This document shows positions 1-11,662 of a stretch of 64,000 nt of DNA, piece by piece; the first letter of the stretch is position 1; each line of letters begins with the position of its first letter. Position numbers and translations under genes: made by a program. The DNA is taken from positions 1 to 64,000 of the forward strand of contig JALIZF010001776.1 of the NCBI GenBank assembly GCA_029948255.1, in the 5' to 3' direction. A model generated the notes under the pieces. It saw only the letters and a program-made list of their open reading frames with translations, was not told where the DNA came from and did no database searches. The DNA comes from Telmatactis stephensoni (taxonomy: Eukaryota; Cnidaria; Anthozoa; Actiniaria; Isophelliidae).

Positions 1-376
1 CGATCAAGAAACGGGATAATTTGTCAGATGCTCAGTGTTTGTTGGAAAATCTAGGCCCCGGTTGTTCGAAAGTGGGTAGCGTTAAAATCAATGATTTTCT
101 ATTTTTAGATGTAACTCTGGGTTAGCGCTAACCAGCATTTAAATAACCAGGGCTATAGAAATGGGATCGTGTATAGCAAGTCAGTGACATCTGGTACTGT
201 ATATATGGATGGAGTCGTGATTCCCTTGTCCTCATTTTCAAAAAAAGAATTACATTCACTCAATTACTCACTAGAGTCGAAAAAGCTGGCTCCGATTCCA
301 TGGGGCCGAGATTTGCAAGGCGTTCCTAAAGGCGACTGTCGTGCGATTACGTAACCAACACGCACTAGTCCAGACC
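1..376. other. No recognised feature (left edge)
   Basis: AT-rich sequence. By position it should be intron of the minus-strand SLC18B1-like gene, whose next exon I could not find here. A short open frame at 169-354 has no recognisable motif. Confidence 0.4.
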
Positions 377-765
377 CAGGCCTCTTTTTACCCCGCTACG
401 CTTCCGTAAAACAGAGTCCAGAAGAACTTGCATGCATATGCGTTACATGAACCAGTCAGACACCGTAAAATTTTGGTGTGACCTAGTTACAAAGCTATCG
501 TTGAAGTTTATCTGAATTAAATCAGCTATATGGGGCTCATTTTGAAAACGAATTCATCGAAGCAGTTAAGTATGCTTTCACTTGTACGAAGCACACGTTT
601 TTACCCAAACTTGAACAAATCCAAGCCCTTTGTATCTTGTCAAAAGGCCTTGTAATCAGGTTACACCAAAATTTTACGGTGTTTGATTGGTTCATGTAAC
701 GCATGCGCATGCAAGTTCTTCTGGACTCTGTTTTACCGAAGCGGAGCGGGAAAATAAGAGGCCTG
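377..765. mobile_element. MITE with ~100-bp terminal inverted repeats
   Basis: The left arm begins CAGGCCTC and runs to about 480; its reverse complement occupies about 660-765. The arms match over about 100 bp with few differences, including a block next to the loop around AAATTTTACGGTG. No clear target duplication was found and no coding capacity is visible. The open frame at 687-914 is simply the right arm. Confidence 0.75.
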
Positions 766-976
766 AAACATCAGTTCAGTGCCTGATAAAGACCACTGGT
801 TTTGGTAGCACAGTAAATAATTCACATTTCACTTCACTTTACTGGACGACTGACAATATTCATTTTTTGCAATTTATAGTATATGAACGGAATTACCACT
901 CGGAAAGATATTAGAAATAAGCGTACATGTGTCGATCATAGAATGTGACATTTCCTCGGAAAAAGACTTCCATTAA

Positions 977-2336
977 CAGGGCCGTAGCAAGGGGAGGGGC
1001 AATGGGGGCGCTCGCCCCCCCAATAATTTTTCAACGGTTTTTAAATTTTTGAATTTTTAAATTTAAAGTTTTAAATTTTAGATGAATACAATATTCAAAT
1101 GTCGTATATATAACACATTGCTACAGAATTTAGTGTAAAAAGTGCATTGTTAATACAGTTCCAGAAATCAGTATCACCAGAGAAGCTATAGTCACCAGTC
1201 TTCTCGCGGCCAGTCGTCTATTCTAGGGCCTGGCCCTAGCCATTCAAACTACCAGGGTCAGCAATATCAACAGTACCAGGGTCAGTTACCATGTCGACGA
1301 ATATTATTCGAGACTGATGGAACTGTAAAATGGTATTCTTTTAGATATGCTGGGCTGTATTTAAACTCACAGTCCAAAGGAATGATCGAAGGTCAGCGCT
1401 GGTTTCTGGGCTTTCGCCGCCATCTTTAAACAGACTCCAAAAATAACAGGATTAGTAGAAACCTATGAAATTACTTTAATATTAATATTTTCACTATTTA
1501 CAACAGCGAAATGTAATTTTGTTAGGTTGTCCAAAAAGGATGCGCTGAGCGGCTCGCGCTTCGCGCTCGCAAGTAATATTCCATGTCAACTACATGGTTG
1601 AAAAGTGGTACTTTTTTTCGGGAAATTTAAAGATGGTACCTACATTGCTATTAAGATACAACCGAGCTCTTGACGACTAACTACATCACGTTTCATTCCC
1701 CCCCCCCCCCCCCCCCAAAGAAGTTGAAAAAATTCAATTTTGTAAAAAATGGCCATTTTTTTGCCAAGTGGCTCGCACTTTGTGCTCAATGTAGCTATAT
1801 ATAACACTGGCCCAAGAGAAACATCCAAAAACAACTTAGAAACGTACGGTGGTTGAGAACTCCTTTTCTACCGAAATTCGTGCCGAGCAGCTCGCGCTTC
1901 ACGCTCGCTATAGCTAAATATTGTATTCTCTCACATCACCTACAAAAAGATCAGGTTATGAGTACGATTTGAACCTCAAAAAACATGCAAGTTTGACTAC
2001 CATCGAAACGAAGGCTGCGTATTAACATTATTATCATTAACAACCACTTTTCTGGTGGAGGGGGGATCGTCAAAAGTACAACCCTAATTAAGGGGGATCA
2101 TCAAAATGCTGTAGTGAATTACAGGGGATCAGATGAATTTCACTGAGTCGCAACAAAAATCCTCCACACCCCCCAGGCTCAAGAACAAGGGGAGTCACGT
2201 GCACGCTAGGACCCTATGGATACGCACATACATAAAGCATCACGTGGTGCAAATTTACTTTTGTCTTTCGTTCACTATAATGTGACTTGAAATCCCGAGA
2301 GCCCCCCCCAATAATTTCGACCTCGCTACGGCCCTG
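977..2336. mobile_element. Non-autonomous DNA transposon, hAT-like ends
   Basis: Both ends carry CAGGGCCGTAGC (left exact, right as its reverse complement), followed by a C-run and CAATAATTT. The sequence ATTAA lies immediately outside both ends (972-976 and 2337-2341), a 5-bp target duplication. CAGGG termini are typical of hAT elements, but these usually duplicate 8 bp, so the superfamily is uncertain. Inside are a degenerate Gln/Tyr-rich open stretch (about 1157-1428, ending in a conserved-looking Trp/Phe/Arg segment) and three phrases of the type GCTCGCGCTTCGCGCTCG near 1550, 1770 and 1890, so part of the interior is an old tandem repeat. No transposase was recognised. It lies just beyond the last exon found for the transporter gene. 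Confidence 0.75.
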
Positions 2337-2430
2337 ATTAATTTAGTGATTTGAGCGGTCCCCATGATCAGAAGCTCACGAATTCAAACCCCGTCTTGGG
2401 TTTCAAAACAAATTTCTCATTGATCAATAC

Positions 2431-5400
2431 TCTTATTTCTAACATACTCACAATAGCAGTTGGCAAGTTGTCTTTGAATTCTTCAGTCAATATAACGACT
2501 ATAGCAGTCTCACAGGCTGCTCCACCCAATGCACCCACGCCTCGAACAAGAAAACAAAGTGCTGCAAAAGTCGTTGTGTCCGTTACCAGATTTACGAAGC
2601 TGTAAATACAATTTTACAGTAATTAGAAAATCATTAGCATAGAGCAGTTTTCGCACAAAAATAAGAGACTATAATACTAAGACAGCAAAACTCTTAACTC
2701 TTAGTATTGATGTCAGTGCGATGTTCGCGGCGACAAAAGCTATTTTTAGTCATTTGCCGTCGCGCGCGCATGGCTCTTAAACAATGGAATTCAAATGTCA
2801 AAAGCAAATGGTCCCGTTTGCTTGCACGTCAAGAGCACACGCGCGCGATTGCAAAATCGCACAGACATCAATAGTAAAATAGTTTCGTTCTCTTAGCATT
2901 GTGGTTTCTTGATAAAAATGACATACGCCGTACGTAACTGTGTCAGTGCCGTTTTGTCTAAAGGCGGTGTTACACGAGTTGATTCGGAACAACGATTTTC
3001 CGCGCAACGCTCGGTCAAATTCTGAATATTTTTTGTTCAAAGTTTTTCTAATTCAAATCAGATAATTGCAACGTGTTCACTAAGCAAAAATTTCGTTAAA
3101 AATCGTTCCATTTTGTGTCATTCACAGCCGCATTAGCTTTACAGGTAACACTTGTTGCGCGGAAAATCGTTGTTGCGAATCGACTCGTATAACACCACCC
3201 CAATGAAAACATCGAAATTCCTGCCGTGATTGTGTCGCGCCGTGACCGTGCCGTTTTCATAGTCATACGAAAGCTCAGTTCTCTATTCCCCTTCCCTACT
3301 AAAACATCCAAACAGCCATGCTACGCCGACATGATGAAGGACTCACATACCTACATACTGCATTTGCTCCACCATTTAGAAATAAACCAGCAAATAACAA
3401 AAAATATGGACCAATGCGAGGAATCTGAATCAAAGCATCAATAAGCAACAATCAAGAACGACGTTCAAATTTCGAATCAAATGTCGAATCAACAAAAAGA
3501 TTCAATTTTTCTGTGCGTCTGTATTTTAATAGACGTCAAAATGTGGTGACAACAAAAAAGTAGGCCACGAGACGAAGTCGAGGGGAGTGCCTGTTGCTTT
3601 CACCACATTTTGACCTTCTCTGTGCCTCTAATTCAGTACAGACCCACGGGAAAATGAAATCTATTTGTTTTGTTTAATATTCATCGAAACATTTCAACCA
3701 ATCAGAGCGTGCGTAAGATTCTGTGACGTTATCTACACGTGTGTATTGTAATCACACACGGTTCTCGACTAATCAGAGCGCGCGAAAATATACCAACTAT
3801 TATATATTCTATCATCGTAAGGCTACAACGTGTCTTACCAGGATAGGACCATAAATTAATGAAGCTAGAAATGCTACCAAATTGTATGTACCAAAGATAA
3901 AACCAACCACTGTACTACTAACACCACGATCTCCAGCCTGTAAACATAAATTAAAAATTTAAGAATCTTGTTTTAAAATGGTGGTATTTGGAATCAAGAT
4001 TGTTATACGATATGAACTAATACATACTAGTATAGTTATACAACGGTTTCGAATACCGTGAAATATCCCACGAGGCACGTGAATTTTTGCGAGTGTGTAT
4101 ACAAAGAAAATACAAATGACAAATGGGATATCCACAGTATGCCATGAGAAACCATTGTATAACTATTTTATCCCGCACCATAGAAAATACAGCCAATTCC
4201 CGCAATGTCTTATGGGAAGAGGCGGTCGAATACCCCCGAATATACAACGTCTGTCCTTCTTTCTGATTGGATAAAGGGAACTATACTTACAATAAAAGTT
4301 TTTTTTTTTTTTTTTTTTTTTTGCAAGAATGGAGAGTTAGCTAAAGATCACGGCGGGCGCATAAGACCTCAAAAACGGAACGGTTAGCTTCCGAATTATA
4401 CTCTTATCTTCGTATCTTCAACAGCATCCAGTCATTTGCAATGAAACTTTCAGTGATGGCTTACTATAAGTGGCGATTTAGTTTGCCATGTTTGAAAGTT
4501 ACCATTGACGTGATTTTGACGTCATTGCGAATTGTTACATTTTGCTAAAAAACTCAGATCACTTGTAGAGATTTTGAAAACTACATAGTTTGAAAGAGAT
4601 TGTCATTCTCTAAAATTTGGTGCAATTTTTATCTCGATGCGATGTTTGGTTGTCGAGTTATAAGGGATTTTGGTTTTACCATGACGTCATAAAAATGACG
4701 TCACAAGTAACCATTAAGAGCCATTAGAAGCCATTGGAAACAGCCAGTGACGATGCAACGAACATGTATGGCTAATGTGACATGTTTCTACATAACTAAG
4801 TCAAAAGTTTTGGTCACCGAGCTATATTAGGGATATTTCAAATAATTGGTGACGTCATTATGACGTTTTGGGACTTAACTCCTTGGGATAACTTTTTTGT
4901 TTGAAGTTTGATTGTTCTTGTACTTTGCATAGTTAAAGAACTTTGATTTCCCCCAAATTTGTTGGTTTTAGATTTTTGAATTTTTGAAGATAAGTATTAG
5001 AAAAATTAATAAGAAAAAATAGCAAAATCATCAAACGTCATAATGACGTCAACGATCATTTGAAATATCGCTAATATAGCTTGGTGACCAAAACTTTTGC
5101 CTTAGTTATGTAGAAACATGTCACATTAGCCATACATGTTCGTTGCATCGTCACTGGCTGTTTCCAATGGCTTCTAATGGCTCTTAATGGTTACTTGTGA
5201 CGTCATTTTTATGACGTCATGGTAAAACCAAAATCCCTTATAACTCGACAACCAAACATCGCATCGAGATAAAAATTGCACCAAATTTTAGAGAATGACA
5301 ATCTCTTTCAAACTATGTAGTTTTCAAAATCTCTTCAAGTGATCTGAGTTTTTTAGCAAAATGTAACAATTCGCAATGACGTCAAAATCACGTCAATGGT

Positions 5401-5896
5401 AACTTTCAAACATGGCAAACTAAATCGCCACTTATAGTAAGCCATCACTGAAAGTTTCATTGCAAATGACTGAATGCTGTTGAAGATACGAGGATTAGAG
5501 TATAACTCGGAAGCTAACCGTTCCGTTTTTGAGGTCTTATGCGCCCGCCGTGGATAGAATAGGAAAAGGAGGAGAAGCAAGAGAAGCAATAGAAGAAGGA
5601 AAGGAGAAGCAAGAGAAGACAAATTAGGTGAAAGAGAAGGAGGACGAGGAGAATGAGAAGAAGGAGGGGACTGTTAAAATAAACACACGTACCTCTCCAG
5701 GAAAGAATGGCGCCCACATAGCAGTACATGACCAAGTTAAGAAATAAACAAATGCCACCAGGATAAACGTGAACACTCTGCGCACAGACAATCTCGATGA
5801 ACCTGCATTTTGGGGAGGTGTTCTGGTAATCTCTTGTTCTGTATGGTCACCTGGGAGGTTCATCGTGCTAGGCCCATTTTGAGCAGAATTATCCAT
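2431..5896 (-). CDS. SLC18B1: SLC18B1-like vesicular transporter (MFS), 5' part, four exons
   Basis: Predicted membrane transporter of the major facilitator superfamily, related to SLC18B1, which loads polyamines/monoamines into vesicles. Exons on the minus strand: 5896-5693 (start ATG, 68 codons, cytosolic N-terminus then first membrane helix ending APFFPGE), 3937-3839 (33 codons, VVGFIFGTYNLVAFLASL), 3424-3351 (IGPYFLLFAGLFLNGG), 2599 to about 2431 (FAALCFLVRGVGALGGAACE and LTEEFKDNLPTAIVSMLE). All internal junctions are GT/AG and phases agree (0, 0, then AG/C). The final donor could be at 2451 or 2430; the family pattern favours 2430. The exons align in order and without gaps with the start of SLC18B1-family proteins as I know them. 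The remaining helices lie left of the window or were missed. Introns host a 1.2 kb fold-back and several MITEs. Naming the exact substrate would be inference. Confidence 0.85.
2663..2911. mobile_element. MITE family A, diverged copy in transporter intron 3
   Basis: Ends AAGAGACTATAATACTAAG and, inverted, CTTAGCATTGTGGTTTCTTG. The body has the family's ATTGATGTCNGTGCGATGTTCG block and AAAGCTATTTTTAG. Other copies are at 47588-47835, 48208-48361 and 60063-60341; this is the most diverged. Confidence 0.75.
2957..3203. mobile_element. MITE, GGCGGTGTTACACGAGT ends (family B-like)
   Basis: The left end GGCGGTGTTACACGAGTTGATTCG is matched inversely by the right end at about 3175-3203, and CAACGATTTTCCGCGCAAC recurs inverted near 3155. 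It resembles the GGCGCTGTTACACTG elements at 11757 and 44903 in its GTTACAC terminus. It lies in intron 3 of the transporter gene. Confidence 0.65.
3509..3637. repeat. Small inverted repeat in transporter intron 2
   Basis: GTCAAAATGTGGTGA (3535) is the inverse of TCACCACATTTTGAC (to 3614), with weaker pairing outward (CTGTGCGTCTG and CTCTGTGCCTC). Probably a short MITE. Confidence 0.45.
4349..5552. mobile_element. 1.2 kb fold-back element, CACGG ends (CACTA-like)
   Basis: The left terminus CACGGCGGGCGCATAAGACC and its inverse at 5533-5552 are perfect. The arms (4349 to about 4985 and about 5040-5552) are nearly identical over some 500-630 bp, with a roughly 50-bp loop. GAT precedes the left end and follows the right end, compatible with a 3-bp target duplication. 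CACxG termini plus a short duplication suggest the CACTA/EnSpm group, but no transposase is present. It lies in intron 1 of the transporter gene. Confidence 0.75.
5555..5672. repeat. Purine-rich low-complexity tract
   Basis: GGAGAAG/GAAGAAG-type runs directly beside the 4349-5552 element, within intron 1 of the transporter gene. Leu-rich open frames on the opposite strand are translations of this tract. Confidence 0.7.
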
Positions 5897-7864
5897 GACA
5901 ATGGAAAACGAACATTACTTCCCTATTTCTGAAAGTTAATTGAGGCATTTGAAACATAAACATACTGATCTAGTCTCTACTAGTGTTACAGGTATACTAT
6001 CAAGCAACATATACGCAGACTCTATTGCATCAGTTTATTACATGGTAAAAATATATATAAATTGATTTTACATACCAAAGAATCTTTCGTTCCTCGCCAC
6101 CAACTAGGTGAACTTGACGTGATTGGGCATTAAACCCTCTATCCCTTAATTGCTGGCGGAAGGCCTAGGGGCGAGGGAAAGGGATATTCTAAGGAAAGTA
6201 CTAGCGCTGTTCGATATTTATATCGGTTTGTCAGAGAGATCACGTGTCTATTGCCTAGTTGCATGTGACGTCACGGCAGCCATCTTGAATAAACTTCAAG
6301 AAAAGATTTCTCATAAGCATCTATTGTTTGTTTGTCCAACATGGCTACCGCTTCTTTGGATTCTCAAGGGGCCGGGAATGATAAAAATCTACCAATCATT
6401 GACATTAATTATTAGCTAATAGTATTTCAGTATTCTCAATTTAGCATGGTTTTTGCGACAAGCCTGACAAAATATTTGACGTTCTCTATAATTACCTTGA
6501 AAATGGTTATTGTTAATAAGACAGATAATTTTCAAGAATTCCACGTATTAACGTCGACTTGAAATACATGAAACCTGACTGGTACACGTTTTTAAAATTT
6601 TTCAACAAATCGTGCATGAACGATATATACAACAGTCTTGAAATTTGTAGCGTTCACAAAAACACAAAAACTCTACACGTCACTTGACATTTTAAGAAAT
6701 AGGGAAGGAAGACTGAAGAAAGAAGGAAGACAGATGAATGGAAAGAAGGAATTTGAAAGAAATTGGGACAAGGAAAGAAATAAGGCAGAACAGAAAGAAA
6801 ATAAAGAGGTAGGAAAGAAGAGAGAGAGAAAGGAAGGAAGGAAGGAAGGAAGGAAGAAAGGATAGGAGGAAGGGAGGAAGGGAGGAAGGGAGGAAGGGAG
6901 GAAGGGAGGAAGGGAGGAAGAGAGGAAGGGAGGAAGGGAGGGAAGGAAGAATGAAAGAAGGAAGGAAAGTCGACTGTGACATTTCGCCAAAATATTTGCA
7001 TGGTTTCATCTTTTTCCTCAACTGATTTTCATATTTGAAGTATGGTTATGTACCCATGAATGACCTAAGATATTGACATAACTCATGAGAGTTGTGTGTA
7101 GTGTGATTTAGTGTGGATTGTACTGATCGATTTTGCATGACCTTTGGCGTTTTGCCTTGCGGAACCTCCGGCCTTGTATAGCTACTATTTCGGAAGGAGG
7201 ATTAGCCAATATATTCTAAAGCACAACGCAATGGGAATAAAACTTTCAAAAAGTATAAAAGTGAGAAGAGAACGATCTTTCAAAATGAATACAAACTCAC
7301 GCGAATTGTTTTACGCCATTCCTTCGATGAAACGAACGATCACATGTCGCAGTGAAGTAGCTCGAAGTTGGTACTAATCATGTATAAAGGTTTTGATCTT
7401 TTGAAGGCCCCAAAATCAGAAAATTAATTCTGTACAGAAAGATCATTAGTCATCTTGAAGACGAACCCTTTATTCGACGAATATTTACGGTTTGATTTGA
7501 CGGAACAGATCTTATCCGGCTACCAACTTCCAAGACGACTTCTTGACCACAAATTCACTATATCACAATCAATTTTTTTATCGGCTCGACTAGTGAACTA
7601 ATGGAAAACGAAAATAGATTGGAAGTATAATATTGTTAAACGTAGTTGCCTACATTACCTCTGCTTGATTCTGCAAGAACAAAGACGACTTCACCTTGGT
7701 AGATGGCACAGTGGGACATCAAATGTAACGTAATACTTCAGTCCGGGCTAACGAGTCAAATTAATTCATGACCTAACAAACGTGCAACATAAATAGTACT
7801 ATAATGCAAATTTTGCTAATCCTATTGTTTACCATTGGTTATGTGCAAAGTAGAGTTGTTTTCA
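5897..7864. other. Upstream of transporter gene; GA-rich array
   Basis: Contains the presumed promoter of the minus-strand transporter, including GTGACGTCAC (a CRE-like palindrome) near 6265. A GGAA/GGGAGGAA simple-repeat tract runs from about 6700 to 6970. No exon with supporting splice sites was recognised; open frames at 6150-6419 and 7144-7377 carry no familiar motif. Confidence 0.5.
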
Positions 7865-8019
7865 TAGAGTGATTTTCATCGGACTGTGAAATAAATACTA
7901 TGTTTATAGTGCGTAATATCATTTGCAAATGAGAACAAAAAAACAACAACAATAAAATTAGGGTTTACTAATGTTTATTAGTTTAGTATCTATTTCCTAG
8001 TCCGTTGAAAATCACTCTA
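7865..8019. mobile_element. MITE family E (TAGAGTGATTTTC ends), 155 bp
   Basis: TAGAGTGATTTTCATCGGAC at the left is mirrored by GTCCGTTGAAAATCACTCTA at the right. The same terminus recurs at 10162, 10432, 11663, 34412 and 36277. Confidence 0.75.
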
Positions 8020-8989
8020 AAACTGTGAAATTAAGATCAATAGTTAATGTGAATTGCGAAATCACAACAAAAGAAAATAATGGAATTAGGGTCTATTTCA
8101 TGGGTTTTTGAAAACCACTCTGTTGCATGCATACTGTTTTCTACACTCTATTTGTAGCATGCTAAATTCAATAACAATTACGGTATTCATCGGCCTTTAT
8201 CGGCCTTTGGACTCAAAAATACTGAAGCTCACCTTCAAGGCCCAAGCTTTACCCTTTATATAGCATTTTCGAGAAGAAGAAAAAACATCTCACTGATACC
8301 TTATCACGAAAACTAGATCTTTTGCGCCGTTTTATGTAACTGATATTCGAGCACATAACTTGTTTTCAGTCGTCCCTTGTTCAACTGGGCCGCTATAAAA
8401 AAAATAGGCCCTTTTAGATAACACCAAATGACAATAAATTTGTTTTCCTTACTCTTTTTATACCACAGTAAAAGGCCTCACTGTACCTCTAGCTTCAAAA
8501 AGGTACCCCTTTAGGTTGGAACTCCCCGCGTAGTCCCTCATAGGTGTACCCCATTCCCAAATGACATTTTCCCCTACCCTTTTCTCGTGTTTTCTATATC
8601 CCTCTATATTCTATATTTCTATCTCCTTTAGGGCGGGTCTCCTCATATAGTCTCCAATAGGGGGTACCCCATGCCCAAAGACTATTTCACCACCCTTCTC
8701 TATACCACGTCAAATTTAGGGCGCGGGCCTCGCCGTATAGTCCTCCATAGGGGAGCCCAATTTTAAAATTGACAATTCACCCTACCTTTCTCTATACCCC
8801 CGTTAAACCATAACCCATGTTCAAAAATTACAGGCCCTTTTGGGCAAAGCCTCGCCATAGTCCTTCATAGGGAGTACCCCCATTCCAAACTGGACATTTT
8901 TTTTATACGTTTCTATACTCCCCCGTAAAATCCTTACTCCGCTTCGAAAATTACCCATTTAGGGCGGGGCTTTGCAATGATCTACGACG

Positions 8990-9220
8990 GAAGCGCGGAA
9001 AGCGACGCCGGATGATGACGCGAGCACGTTTTCAATTGAAACGGTTTTTCGTGCGCGCGCCGTCATCCTTGCTGTTGTTGTTGTCCCCTCTAGGACGTCA
9101 GTTGGTACTCGCGTCGTAGCGAGGATGGGAACGGCAAGGACGACGGCACGCGCACGAAAAACTGCTTCAGTTGAAAACGTGCTCGCGTCATCGTCCGGCG
9201 TCGCCGTCCTCGCCACGGCG
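8990..9220. mobile_element. GC-rich fold-back MITE
   Basis: The left arm has GCGACGCCGGATGATGACGC and GAGCACGTTTTCAATTGAA; the right arm carries the inverse with few changes. It is much richer in CpG than its surroundings. Exact ends were not fixed. Confidence 0.6.
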
Positions 9221-9244
9221 GAGCGTCGCCATAGTCCGTAGGGA

Positions 9245-9747
9245 CAGGGTGGCCCAGGGGGGGTCGGCATCACGTTTCACGTATCAATATTTCCGATATT
9301 CACGCGTCACGTACAATTTTATCTCGAATTCACGAATCACGAATTTCAACTATAATAAACGTGTCGAAAATCTCGCTTTCCAGCAATTCTATTTTCAGTT
9401 TTTTTTTTGTTTTTGCTCTGTTTGCTGAGAATAATAATGATCTTGACCTCAAGTGACGTGGCTCATGGCTCAGTTTACAGTTTACACGTGTTTACAAACA
9501 AGTATCACGTAGCAGTCTACAGGAAGTGAAATATACCGGTGAAACCTGAGTAGTTTATCTCAAAAAGTCACGCATTTGTCACGACATCGAACTACTCATT
9601 CACGAATCACGTACATCTTAAAATGGGAATCACGCGTCACGATGAACATGGAATTCACGAATCACACAATCAATTTTGTTATTTTCACGAATCACGCACT
9701 TATTTTAGGCCGAATCACGCGTCACGCGTTAACCCTGGGCCACCCTG
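9245..9747. mobile_element. MITE with CAGGGTGGCCCAGGG ends and TCACG repeats
   Basis: Perfect 15-bp terminal inverted repeats CAGGGTGGCCCAGGG, flanked by TAGGGA on both sides (9239-9244, 9748-9753). The interior is packed with about eight copies of TCACGNNTCACG (for example TTCACGAATCACG and TCACGCGTCACG) near both ends. These may be binding sites for the mobilising transposase. CAGGG ends suggest hAT; the 6-bp duplication is shorter than usual. Confidence 0.8.
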
Positions 9748-10161
9748 TAGGGAGTACCCCATTCCCAACTGGACATTTTTCTCTATACGTCTTTTCCTTA
9801 TAGTCATTCATAGGGAGCACCTATACTTCATTGGTGGCAGTTTTCAAATATACCGTGTAATTACAAGAACAAATTGCTCACTCACATGATTGTGATCAGT
9901 TTGTAAATGGACAGCCTTCATATGACGATCGTATCTGAAACTCCATCCGAGTGGTCATTCGTGGTTATTCAGTGTCAGACTTCATTAGAGTTTTAGAAGG
10001 GATCCACCAAGGGTCAGAGTTAACTCTACCAAGTTGTTATTTCTAAGTGTTAAACATCGCAGTACGAGTGATAGAGTACATTCAATATAAGCTTGAAGTT
10101 GTAGAGTGATTACACTAAACCAGTGAAATAGTGCTAGCTAAATAATACAAAATAGCACTAT

Positions 10162-10306
10162 TAGAGTGATTTTCATAAACCCGTGAAATACATTTTAGTG
10201 TATTTAGTACTATTAGTCTCTAATTCCTTTGTTTTCTATTGTTTGAATCTGGCTATTACTAGCTAATAATTAACTTTTGTTTCACAGGTTTATGAAAACC
10301 ACTCTA
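10162..10306. mobile_element. MITE family E, 145 bp
   Basis: TAGAGTGATTTTCATAAACC at the left and its near-inverse GGTTTATGAAAACCACTCTA at the right. A solo end-like sequence (TAGAGTGATTACACTAAACC) lies at about 10102. Confidence 0.75.
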
Positions 10307-10431
10307 AACAATGGAAAACGAAGGATTTTTTTGGACTCTTGAAATAAAGTTTCGGCTAATATATATACATTTGTGGACCATAATTCTATCGTTTTCATTT
10401 GTCTCCAACTTGACTTATATTCTACATAAGC

Positions 10432-11055
10432 TAGAGTGGATTCCTTTGGCCGTGAAAGAAAAATTACTATCTATCTGTTGTGTACAGTAAAAACCCGCAT
10501 ATAAGAACCAGTGGATTAAGAACCACTAGGCTAAAATTTGCTTTTTAAGCATCTGTTAAATAAGAATCACTTTAGCCTAAGAAATTAGACTGGTTCTTAT
10601 ATAAAAGGTTTCAACATTGATTTGGATTTATGTTGTTTGTTTTGTAAATGGTGAAAAAAATATAAATTCAGGCTGAATGACCAAATTTTTACAAGATAAA
10701 TGCTTTACAAATGTTTTAGGTGATGTATATACAATACAATATGTTATTATTCGTACTCAATAATAATAAGCAAATGATTTTTTTATGTACATATACAATA
10801 CAAACATATAAATATACATATTGTTTTTGCCTTGTATATAAGAACCAGTTAAGAACCACCTTAGCCTAAATTCTCACTAAATACCAATTACATAAGAACC
10901 ATTTTAGCCTAACCTCGAAAAACAGTGGTTCTTATATGCGGGTTTTTACTGTATTACTCGTTGATAAAGAACAAAATTAAGAAAACAATGGAGTTTTGGT
11001 CTGCTACTAACTATTAGCTTACCCATTTTTTCACGGGCAAAGGAAAATCAATCTA
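10432..11055. mobile_element. MITE family E copy split by a Tc1/mariner-like MITE
   Basis: Outer ends TAGAGTGGATTCCTTTGGCC and, inverted, GGCAAAGGAAAATCAATCTA. The interior is interrupted by the 10485-10951 element, so this copy is the older of the two. Confidence 0.65.
10485..10951. mobile_element. Tc1/mariner-like MITE (CAGTAAAAACCCGC ends), 467 bp
   Basis: Perfect terminal inverted repeats CAGTAAAAACCCGCATATAA, flanked on both sides by TA (10483-10484, 10952-10953). TA plus CAGT is the signature of Tc1/mariner/pogo elements. No transposase is encoded. AAGAACCA/TAGCCTAA phrases recur inside both arms. Confidence 0.85.
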
Positions 11056-11279
11056 TTATATTAGTTTTTGGTTCACGGTCTAAATAAAACCACTAAAATC
11101 CTCCATTTACATGGACGATTTCGTCAAAGGCTGAGTTACGCGAGAGTATCAGCCAGGAATGATGTAAACGTAAATAAATTCGTTTTGTAGTCTTGATGTT
11201 AACGTCTCATCCAAAAACAGGTATTTAAACTGACAAAAATTAACCAAAAAATTCGGGTACAATTTCATGTTTATATTAA

Positions 11280-11433
11280 GAGAGCTTAAACTTTACGTAC
11301 ACGGCAGACGGCAAAGAAGATCACACGTACACCGCCGGCTTTTTTCGTGCCTGGCGACGCGTGTTGACAAATGAAACGTGAACATGATCCTCTTTGCCAT
11401 CAGTTATTTCCCATATGAAGTTTAAGCTTTCTA
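11280..11433. repeat. Short inverted repeat
   Basis: AGAGCTTAAACTTTACG at the left is matched inversely by TGAAGTTTAAGCTTTCT at the right; AAGAGGATC-like sequences also pair. Possible MITE remnant. Confidence 0.35.
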
Positions 11434-11662
11434 TTGACTCTGAATTTGTAGTTGACGCTTTGCTTAATCGAGAGCTAGTTGAGTCAATTACATATTGCTT
11501 TTCAACTCGTGTTCAATTCACTGTTCTCTTGCAACTTTTAAAAAATGGAATTCTATACTTGTAGCTAAAAAACAACAGAAACCCCTTATATAGATATTAA
11601 CTTAATAGACTACATAGTTTGTGTCTGTTTTACTATTAGATTTTTACGGGTGAAACCTCTCT

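Larger units (their letters stand above)
8480..9840 (+). repeat. Degenerate tandem repeat (TAGTCNTNCATAGGG units), interrupted
   Basis: About six diverged units of roughly 100-120 bp with the core TAGTCCTTCATAGGGAGTAC, then CCATTCCCAA and GGACATTTTT, at about 8530, 8645, 8735, 8855, 9230/9748 and 9800. Two other elements (8990-9220 and 9245-9747) have inserted. Removing the second and one TAGGGA restores a normal unit. Confidence 0.7.

Noticed and set aside
6150..6419. 89-codon frame upstream of the transporter
   Set aside because: No domain. The region holds promoter-type motifs (GTGACGTCAC, GCCATCTTG) and lacks splice sites joining it to anything.
6654..7021. Ser/Pro/Phe/Leu frames on the minus strand
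   Set aside because: GGAA/GGGA simple repeat; the same pattern occurs at 41099-41460.
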